Assembly (NCBI GenBank): GCA_013824215.1
Contig: PNNM01000036.1
Span: 1-10,904 of the forward strand
From: Coriobacteriaceae bacterium
GTDB taxonomy: Bacteria > Actinomycetota > Coriobacteriia > Anaerosomatales > D1FN1-002
DNA length: 10,904 nt
Reading direction: 5' to 3'
The stretch's first letter is position 1; each line of letters begins with the position of its first letter. Position numbers and translations under genes: made by a program. Of the stretch, positions 5,309 to 10,904 are shown one piece after another. Under the pieces are notes generated by a model. The model was not told where the DNA came from. It saw only the letters and a program-made list of their open reading frames with translations, and did no database searches.

Positions 5309-7411
5309 ATGGCGCATGTGCTGGTCGTCGACGACACGCCTGAGGATCGCGCGCTTCTGCGCGCGATCGTCGAGAGCCGCGGTCACGAGGTGTCGGAGGC
5401 ACCGAACGGCGTGCAGGCTCTGGAGCGTCTGCGCCGCGGCGGTGTGGATCTTGTCATCTCGGACGGGCTCATGCCCGAGATGGGCGGGTTCCGGCTGTGC
5501 CTGGAGATCCGCCGCGACCCGAAGCTCGCGGGGGTGCCGTTCATCTTCCACACGGCGACCTTCACGAACGAGCGGGATCAGCGGCTCGCATCGGAGTTGG
5601 GCGCGCAAGCCTACCTGGTCAAGCCGGCCCCCATCGACCTGGTCGTCAAGACCGTCGAGGCCGCTCTCGGCCGGCCGGAGCATGCGCCCGCGCCGGCGTT
5701 GGACGAGGCGGCGCTGTTGGGCCTGCTGGAACAGTACGGCGAGCGGCTGGATAGCAAGCTCGACCACAAGGTCGAGCAGCTCGAGGCGGCCCGTGACGCG
5801 CGTGACTCCTTCCGCGCACTGCTCGACAACCTCCCGCTCATCGTGGTCTCGTTCGACGCCGGGGGTAGGATCGACCACTACAACCGGATGGCCATCGAGT
5901 TCTCGGGGGGTGGTCGCGGGGGTTCCGCGGACGGCTTCTTGGACGTGGATTCGCCCGAGGAGTCGGACAGGTTAATCGCTGCCGTGCGCACAGCCTTGGC
6001 GGACGGGAACTGCGGCGAGGTGACGGCGACGGTGCGGCACCATGATGGCCGGCCGCGGACCCTGCGGTTCTCCCTGCTTCCCTACCACGATCAGGACGGT
6101 GTGAACCTGGGCGTGGTCGCCGCAGGGGTCGACGTGACGGAGGAGAACGAGTACTCGCACCTGCTGCTGCACCTGGCGGAGCACGACGTGCTCACCGACC
6201 TGCCGAATCGCAGGGCGCTCGATGCCCGCTTCGAGGAGGTACTGCAGCAGGTGGCGTCGGGCAAGACCTGCGCGCTGCTGTTCATCGACGCCGATCGGTT
6301 CAAGACCGTGAACGACGAGTACGGACACGACGTGGGTGACGCGGCCCTCGCCAATCTCGCCCGGCTGCTCACCGCGACCGTGGGTCCCGGGGACCTCGTG
6401 GTGAGGCTGTGCGGGGACGAGTTCGTCGTGCTCGCCGAGAACATGGGGTGGGACGATGCGTCTGCGTTGGCCGAGCGGATCCGGACCGAGCTGGCCTCTG
6501 CGGACCTGGTGCCCGGCGCTCCCGAACGGCGGATCACGGTGAGCATCGGCGTCAACGTCGTGCCCGAGGCGGCCACGCCCGAGGAGGCGCTGCGCGAGAG
6601 CGACCGCGCGATGTACCGGGCGAAGAGCAGCGGGCGCGACCGCACCGCGCTGAGCCGCGACAATGAAGGCGAGAACGGCGGTCCGGTGACGCCCGACAGT
6701 GGATCGCTGCGGCACCCTGTGACGACATTGGAGTTCTACCCGGTCTACTCGCCGCTCACGGGCGAACTGTCGCGTTGTGCCGCGCGCGCGACGTTCGAGG
6801 TCTCGGGTATGTCACTCGCGGACGAGGAGTACATGGCGGCGGCGGCGAGGAACGGCGTTGCCAGCCACACGAATCGCCGCACGATCGAGTTGCTCCTCGA
6901 CGCGATGTCCGGCAGCGATATCCACTGTTCGGCGCGTCTGTGGTTGAGCGACGTGCTGGATCCGACGACGTTCGACTGGGTCGAGGACGCGGCCAGCCGA
7001 CGCGGCGTGGATCCGCGACGGCTCGCGTTCGAGCTCACCGTCGAGCGCATCCTTCGCTCCGCGCCGTCGCTCACGTGGCTGAAGGCCGCGTCGCGCTCGC
7101 GCGTGCGTCTCATCCTGGATGCGAGGGGCGTAGAGCTCATGCGCATCGTCGGCTTGCCACTCGCACCCTTCTCCGAGCTGGCTTTTCCGCTGGAAGCGGT
7201 GCGCGGCGGAGACGAGGACCTGTGGCCCGCTCGCGAGGCCGTGCTCTTCGACGCCGCCCGGGATAGGCTGAAGCTCACGGCGACTGGGATCGAGTCCCGC
7301 GAGGCGCTGGCGTATGCTATCGAACTGGGCGTGGACTACGTCGAGGGCGGAGTGCTCGGCGTGCCGGCATCCAGCTTGGACGGGATCCGTCTCCGCATAG
7401 AGGCGGGGTGA
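5309..7411 (+). CDS. Response regulator REC-PAS-GGDEF with degenerate EAL domain (putative diguanylate cyclase)
   Basis: A 700-residue cytoplasmic signalling protein. The receiver (2-120) has D8/D9, phospho-acceptor D52 in SDGLMPEMGG, T82 and K105, so it should be phosphorylated by a histidine kinase. A coiled linker (about 140-168) leads to a PAS domain (166-278) ending in the VDVTEENE junction. The GGDEF domain (285-448) has DVLTDLPNRR, FIDADRFKTVNDEYGHDVGD and a signature written CGDEF (368-372); the metal and substrate positions D327, N335, D344, D370 and E371 are kept, so c-di-GMP synthesis is plausible. The inhibitory RxxD site five residues upstream is GPGD, so product inhibition is probably lost. 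Residues about 472-700 align with an EAL domain that lacks the EAL signature (ARA) and the catalytic Asp and Glu positions. ATG 5309 is chosen (AGGGG seven bases upstream) over GTG 5288. The next regulator gene lies close downstream. Confidence 0.92.
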   Translation: MAHVLVVDDTPEDRALLRAIVESRGHEVSEAPNGVQALERLRRGGVDLVISDGLMPEMGGFRLCLEIRRDPKLAGVPFIFHTATFTNERDQRLASELGAQAYLVKPAPIDLVVKTVEAALGRPEHAPAPALDEAALLGLLEQYGERLDSKLDHKVEQLEAARDARDSFRALLDNLPLIVVSFDAGGRIDHYNRMAIEFSGGGRGGSADGFLDVDSPEESDRLIAAVRTALADGNCGEVTATVRHHDGRPRTLRFSLLPYHDQDGVNLGVVAAGVDVTEENEYSHLLLHLAEHDVLTDLPNRRALDARFEEVLQQVASGKTCALLFIDADRFKTVNDEYGHDVGDAALANLARLLTATVGPGDLVVRLCGDEFVVLAENMGWDDASALAERIRTELASADLVPGAPERRITVSIGVNVVPEAATPEEALRESDRAMYRAKSSGRDRTALSRDNEGENGGPVTPDSGSLRHPVTTLEFYPVYSPLTGELSRCAARATFEVSGMSLADEEYMAAAARNGVASHTNRRTIELLLDAMSGSDIHCSARLWLSDVLDPTTFDWVEDAASRRGVDPRRLAFELTVERILRSAPSLTWLKAASRSRVRLILDARGVELMRIVGLPLAPFSELAFPLEAVRGGDEDLWPAREAVLFDAARDRLKLTATGIESREALAYAIELGVDYVEGGVLGVPASSLDGIRLRIEAG

Positions 7412-7473
7412 CGCGGGATGTGTCTGATCCCGGGGACCGTGGATGCGGGCCGCGCTGCGCCACGGAGGCTGCG

Positions 7474-8145
7474 ATGGGGGGACCGATGGACACCGTGCGG
7501 GTATTCCTCATCGGACGCAGGACGATGTGCATGGAGGGGCTCGCCGCGATCCTGTCGACCTGCGGCTCAGTGAGCATCGTCGGCCGGGCGCACGAGTGGA
7601 CCGAAGGCCTCACCCGTGCCAAGGCGCTCGACTCCGACGTCGTTGTCGTCGACATGGTCCACTGTCCCGAGTGCGGTCCCGCCACAGCGGCGTCGTGCGT
7701 GAAGGAACTCGAGGACGCGAACGTCGTCATACTCGGGGTCCCCGGCGGCGACACGACGGTCGTGGACGCGCTGCAGGCCGGGGCGCTGGGTTTCCTCTCG
7801 CTGGACCAGGCCGATCCCGACACGGTGTGCTCCACCGTCCTCGCCGCGGCGCGCGGTGAAGCCGCGATCGACCCGCGGATCTCGTCTGCCGTCCTGGCGC
7901 GGATGAGGAACCTTTCGCAAGCGGTCTCGACCACCGGGCCGCACGATGCTTCGCCGACCCAGCGGGAGGCCCAGGTGCTCGAGCTGCTCGTGAAGGGCTG
8001 CTCGAACCGCCAGATCTCGGTGGCCCTGCACGTGTCGGAGAACACCGTGAAGAACCACCTGCACGCCATCTACGCGAAGCTCGGGGCCGAGTCGCGCACG
8101 CAGGCCGTCAGCGAGGCGATCCGGCGGGGGCTCGTGTCGCAGTAA
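7474..8145 (+). CDS. LuxR-family DNA-binding regulator with degenerate receiver domain
   Basis: A 223-residue NarL/LuxR-type transcription regulator. The C-terminal helix-turn-helix (160-222) is complete: SPTQREAQVLELLVKGCSNRQISVALHVSENTVKNHL, then IYAKLGAESRTQAV. The N-terminal receiver-like domain (8-127) keeps D60 at the acceptor site. It has G14-R15 in place of the metal-binding acidic pair, G88 in place of the switch Ser/Thr, and L110 in place of the conserved Lys. Normal phosphorylation is therefore unlikely, and it may respond to a ligand, a partner or redox change; C64-P-E-C67 lies just after D60. I chose ATG 7474 because GGAGG lies five bases upstream. An earlier GTG at 7408 would overlap the previous stop (GTGA) and add 22 unconserved-looking residues; ATG 7486 is also possible. 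The closeness to the GGDEF gene suggests an operon. Confidence 0.88.
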   Translation: MGGPMDTVRVFLIGRRTMCMEGLAAILSTCGSVSIVGRAHEWTEGLTRAKALDSDVVVVDMVHCPECGPATAASCVKELEDANVVILGVPGGDTTVVDALQAGALGFLSLDQADPDTVCSTVLAAARGEAAIDPRISSAVLARMRNLSQAVSTTGPHDASPTQREAQVLELLVKGCSNRQISVALHVSENTVKNHLHAIYAKLGAESRTQAVSEAIRRGLVSQ

Positions 8146-8194
8146 CCGGCGCCTCTCCTTCCTAGTACGTCCGGACATCCGCCGGCGCCCCATC

Positions 8195-8213
8195 TGCCCG
8201 GGCGGCCGGGGCA
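8195..8213 (+). terminator. GC hairpin after the LuxR gene, possible terminator
   Basis: TGCCC (8195-8199) pairs with GGGCA (8209-8213), and an inner GG/CC continues the stem past one mismatch. It lies 50 bases after the LuxR stop and has no T-run. Weak support. Confidence 0.25.
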
Positions 8214-8282
8214 CCGCAGGTTACCCCCGGCTTCTGTCGGATGGCTCCATCTCGATGCGGCACTCCGCAGCCGTTCCTCTCA

Positions 8283-8312
8283 CCAGGATGCGTGATCACC
8301 GCACACACCTGG
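8283..8312 (+). promoter_or_regulatory. Palindrome/hairpin overlapping the ribosome site of the beta-helix gene
   Basis: CCAGG (8283-8287) can pair with CCTGG (8308-8312), whose last bases belong to the GGGAGG ribosome site. TGCG (8289-8292) pairs with CGCA (8300-8303) inside. Alternatively CACCAGG can pair with CCT and GGTG, trapping the same ribosome site. The centre holds the perfect DNA palindrome GTGATCAC (8292-8299). It could act as an RNA switch on translation or as an operator on DNA. Confidence 0.35.
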
Positions 8313-8324
8313 GAGGTGGAGACC

Positions 8325-9422
8325 ATGGATCGCAGGGAGTTCGTGTCGATGGGGGCTGTTGCGACGCTCGCGGCGGTCCGGTCACCGAGGGGACTGGCGA
8401 AGAAGGCCGTGTCGGCCGTCGCGGGCGATCCCCCCGCGGGCTGGTTCGACGTGAGAGGCTACGGCGCCGTCGGCGACGGCTCCACCGACGACACCTCGGC
8501 CATCAGCGCGGCGATCGACGCTGCGCGCGCTGCCGGGGGCGGTGTCGTGTGGTTCGCCGCGGGCAGGTACGTCTCGTCGACCGTCACCCTCCACGGAGGG
8601 ATCACGATGCAGGGGGCCGGCTGGCAGTCGATCATCAAGCTGAAGGACTCCACCGACTCCCATCTGATCGTCACGCCGACGGGGCAGACCAACTGGTACG
8701 GCGTGATCAGGGATCTTTGCTTGGACGGCAACAGGTCCAAGAACACCGCCGGTGACGGGCTGCACCTGTTCGCCGCCACGAACTATCGCATCGAGGGGGT
8801 CAAGATCTCCCGGTTCGCGGGTCACGGGATCGCGTTCTCGGGCACGAACGACTTCCAGACGATCGCTCCTTGGGTCGTGAACTGCGGCATCTACGAGTGC
8901 GGCGGCAACGGCATCGACGTGGCTGGCACGACCGCGGACTGCAAGTTCCACGCTCTAGATATCGGGCTGTGCGACAAGGGCGTCATCCTGCCGTCGGCCG
9001 GCTTCCTCAGCGATGTCACCATCTGGAAGTGCAACACCGGCCTGTACGGGTACTGGGCGGCGAACTCGCACCTCCATCTCGTCCGCGTCGAGCGCTGCCG
9101 CTACAACGGCTTCCTGTTCGAGGGCTGCAAGGACGTGGTGATGGTCGAGTGCCGGGCCTACGAGAACAACCAGAGCGGCGGCGACGGCAGCGGCTTCGCC
9201 TTCCGGGGCACGGCCGAGCACCCCTGCGTGCGGCTGAACGTATCCGCGTGCGTGTCGGGGCTGACCGGGTCCGCTTACGAGAAGCAGAAGTACGGGTTCA
9301 CGGACTCGGGGTCCGCCAACGTCGACTATGTCCTGTGCCAGGGCTGCACCGCCCTCGGCAACATGAGCGGCGGTTACAGCCTCGGCGCCGGGTCGCACGA
9401 CGTGCTCGGCGTCAACATGTAG
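8325..9422 (+). CDS. Tat-exported right-handed beta-helix protein (pectate lyase 3 superfamily)
   Basis: A 365-residue exported protein. The N terminus MDRREFVSMGAVATLAAV is a twin-arginine (Tat) signal, so it is probably folded in the cytoplasm before export. Residues 41-107 show the pectate_lyase_3 opening: FDVRGYGAVGDGSTDDTSAI, then AAGGGVVWFAAGRYV and ITMQGAGWQSII. This is shared by polysaccharide lyases, glycosidases and phage tailspikes. Parallel beta-helix rungs follow to about 360. At least twelve cysteines lie in the rungs, several in a recurring C-x(2-3)-[NK]-G-hydrophobic turn (C192, C216, C236, C258). I cannot assign catalytic residues, so it may bind rather than cut polysaccharide. 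ATG 8325 has GGAGG eight bases upstream. It sits between the c-di-GMP regulators and the HD-GYP gene, which suggests a role in matrix or cell-surface remodelling. Confidence 0.88.
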   Translation: MDRREFVSMGAVATLAAVRSPRGLAKKAVSAVAGDPPAGWFDVRGYGAVGDGSTDDTSAISAAIDAARAAGGGVVWFAAGRYVSSTVTLHGGITMQGAGWQSIIKLKDSTDSHLIVTPTGQTNWYGVIRDLCLDGNRSKNTAGDGLHLFAATNYRIEGVKISRFAGHGIAFSGTNDFQTIAPWVVNCGIYECGGNGIDVAGTTADCKFHALDIGLCDKGVILPSAGFLSDVTIWKCNTGLYGYWAANSHLHLVRVERCRYNGFLFEGCKDVVMVECRAYENNQSGGDGSGFAFRGTAEHPCVRLNVSACVSGLTGSAYEKQKYGFTDSGSANVDYVLCQGCTALGNMSGGYSLGAGSHDVLGVNM

Positions 9423-9423
9423 G

Positions 9424-9442
9424 CCGGCCCGGATCGGGCCGG
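9424..9442 (+). terminator. Perfect 8-bp hairpin after the beta-helix stop codon
   Basis: CCGGCCCG (9424-9431) and CGGGCCGG (9435-9442) pair perfectly around a GAT loop, starting two bases past the TAG. It is the cleanest inverted repeat in the window. There is no T-run, so it may be a GC-type terminator or an mRNA 3'-end stabiliser separating the beta-helix gene from the HD-GYP gene 60 bases on. Confidence 0.5.
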
Positions 9443-9502
9443 GAGGACGCGGGCAGGCGCCCGGAGCGGGCGGCTGCATCGATGAGCGAAGGAGCAAGGG
9501 CC

Positions 9503-10873
9503 ATGGATGTCACCAAGGAACAGCGGCGGGAAGCCCAGTTGGATGTGATCTCGAGCCTGCTCGTGGTCGCGTTGCTCGTGGTAGTCGGCTTCATGCTCTA
9601 CCTCGTCTCGCAGCCGGGCGTGGAGCTGTCTGCGCTCGGTCTGCTGTCCTCGTACGTCACTCGCGTGCTGCTCGCGGGCTTCACGCTCCTGGTACTGCTG
9701 TATCTGTGGGACCAGCGCCGGCGTCTGCGCACGGAAGTCGAGCGCAAGACCGCCGAGATCGATACGACCGCCAGGTGGTTGGCTCTGTCGCACATGGCCG
9801 CCTGCGCTCTCGGGAGTGAGGGCGTCGAACTGGGCCTGGGCGAGGTGCTGCGCAGCATGGCCAGCTTGCTCGGAGCGGACGCGGCCGCGGTGCTGGGAGA
9901 CGACATGGACTCGGTGCACGTCGCCGATGGCGTTCCGGTGGGCGATGCCAACCGGGCGCTGATGCACGTGGTGGTCGACGCGGCCGGGCACGCCGAACCG
10001 ATGCGGATCGACTCACCCGGCGTGGGTGGACAGGCCGTGGCGGTCCCGCTGAGGGTCGCCGGAGAGCTGCGCTACATGTTGTGCGCGTGGCGTGTGCGGG
10101 CGCCGTTCAGCCAAACCGAGATCGATGCCCTGGGGTTGGTCGGGAGCACGATCGGGCTCGCCATGGAACGGGAGGAATCGCTGGCTGAGGCCAAGTCGCA
10201 GCTCGAGGGCACGCTGGGCGTCCTCCAGTTCCTCGGGGGCGACAGGACGCACGACTACTCCAAGCACTCGACGGATGTCGCGGAACTCAGCGGCCGTGTG
10301 GCCGAGCAACTCGGTTTGACCCCGGCCGAACGCAAGGAACTGCGTCTGGCCAGCCGCCTGCATGACGTCGGGATGATGTCCCATCCCGCGAACACGGCCG
10401 GCCCCGGCGAGCCACCCACCGCGGAGCAGGAGCTGGTGATGCAGCAGCACCCCCGTATCGGCGCGGAGATGGCACTCGCGGCCAACTTCAGCGAGACCGT
10501 CCAGCGGGCCATCCTCGGGCATCATGAGCGACTGGACGGCACCGGGTACCCCGGTGGGCTCGAAGGGACGCGGCTGTCGCTGGAGGCCCGGATACTCGCC
10601 GTCTGCGAGGCGTACGACTCCCTGGTCGCGTCGGGGGACTCGATGGACCTCGGCCGGGGCGTCGAGGCGCTCCTGGAGATCCAGCGCGGTGCCGGTGTGA
10701 TCTACGACTCGCACGTCGTCCATGCTCTGGTATCGGTGCTCGCGGACACGATGTATGAGACGGTCATCGCCGAGGCATCGCCGGTCCCGCCGCAGGCGAA
10801 AGTCGCGACGGGCCGTGCGGATCGCCGGCCCAGGGTCTGCGTGGGCGTCCCGTACACAGCCGCCGTCGCCTGA
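9503..10873 (+). CDS. Membrane-bound GAF-HD-GYP protein (putative c-di-GMP phosphodiesterase)
   Basis: A 456-residue protein. Two membrane segments (about 14-36 and 50-69) are joined by a short outer loop and followed by a charged helical linker (70-90), a GAF-like sensor (about 95-225) and an HD-GYP domain (about 235-420). HD-GYP features are H255, the HD pair H287-D288, H316, H340-H341 and HERLDGTGYP (341-350, GYP at 348-350). The family hydrolyses c-di-GMP at a two- or three-iron centre. Two changes stand out: the usual HDxGK is HDVGMM (Lys to M291), and the usual Asp in ILAVADxYDAL is E369. Activity may be reduced or altered. ATG 9503 is chosen because AAGGAG lies eight bases upstream; ATG 9482 has no ribosome site. 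The C-terminal 30 residues are an unconserved basic tail. It probably opposes or reads the upstream GGDEF protein. The last 31 bases of the window show nothing. Confidence 0.9.
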   Translation: MDVTKEQRREAQLDVISSLLVVALLVVVGFMLYLVSQPGVELSALGLLSSYVTRVLLAGFTLLVLLYLWDQRRRLRTEVERKTAEIDTTARWLALSHMAACALGSEGVELGLGEVLRSMASLLGADAAAVLGDDMDSVHVADGVPVGDANRALMHVVVDAAGHAEPMRIDSPGVGGQAVAVPLRVAGELRYMLCAWRVRAPFSQTEIDALGLVGSTIGLAMEREESLAEAKSQLEGTLGVLQFLGGDRTHDYSKHSTDVAELSGRVAEQLGLTPAERKELRLASRLHDVGMMSHPANTAGPGEPPTAEQELVMQQHPRIGAEMALAANFSETVQRAILGHHERLDGTGYPGGLEGTRLSLEARILAVCEAYDSLVASGDSMDLGRGVEALLEIQRGAGVIYDSHVVHALVSVLADTMYETVIAEASPVPPQAKVATGRADRRPRVCVGVPYTAAVA

Positions 10874-10904
10874 CGGACCACCGCGGACGGGCGGCGATCC
10901 ACGG

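Larger units (their letters stand above)
8146..8324 (+). other. 179-base intergenic region upstream of the beta-helix gene
   Basis: No gene is visible. It contains the palindrome GTCCGGAC (8169-8176), the hairpins annotated separately (8195-8213 and 8283-8312) and a small stem TGCGG-CACTC-style loop at 8256-8269. I could not identify a convincing -35/-10 pair. I looked for a c-di-GMP riboswitch consensus because of the neighbouring genes and saw none, although a covariance search is needed to exclude one. Confidence 0.5.

Noticed and set aside
8146..8324. A c-di-GMP riboswitch upstream of the beta-helix gene
   Set aside because: No recognisable GEMM-type core was visible by eye. A covariance-model search would be decisive.
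8870..9502. Upstream extension of the HD-GYP frame
   Set aside because: It overlaps the beta-helix gene in another frame and is Arg-rich shadow sequence. ATG 9503 has a strong ribosome site and directly precedes the membrane segments.

Overview
The window is very GC-rich (roughly 70% by eye) and densely coded. Third codon positions are almost all G or C, GTG starts are frequent, and intergenic gaps are short. Together with a B-box-like zinc finger of the kind seen on actinobacterial membrane proteins, this suggests an actinobacterium, perhaps a deep-branching Coriobacteriia-like lineage. That placement is an inference from composition and gene style. I see no rRNA, tRNA, CRISPR array, insertion sequence, integrase or phage gene.

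Left part (1-3430). The end of an unrecognised protein overlaps by four bases the start of an exported M28 zinc aminopeptidase. Facing it on the minus strand is a two-gene unit: a small single-cluster [4Fe-4S] ferredoxin followed four bases later by a GGQ-domain release-factor-like protein. A 141-base divergent spacer with a perfect 10-bp inverted repeat and a good sigma-70-type promoter separates the ferredoxin from a COMT-type SAM methyltransferase, which is followed by a small zinc-finger membrane protein.

Middle (3431-5228). A membrane-anchored protein is built of 16-residue repeats (a predicted beta-solenoid) and ends in a Met/Pro/His tripeptide-repeat tail. A DUF72 (YecE-like) protein follows.

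Right part (5229-10904). Four plus-strand genes look like a cyclic-di-GMP signalling locus. The first is a 700-residue REC-PAS-GGDEF protein that ends in a degenerate, probably inactive EAL domain. The second is a LuxR-type regulator close behind it whose receiver domain has lost most phosphorylation residues. The third is a Tat-exported, cysteine-rich right-handed beta-helix protein of the pectate-lyase-3 type. The fourth is a two-TM GAF-HD-GYP protein. A working model is that the GGDEF protein makes the signal, the HD-GYP protein removes or senses it, the orphan-like LuxR protein is the output regulator, and the exported beta-helix protein is an effector at the cell surface. Gene order supports this model; nothing in the sequence proves it. 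This locus and the 16-residue-repeat protein are the most interesting parts of the window.
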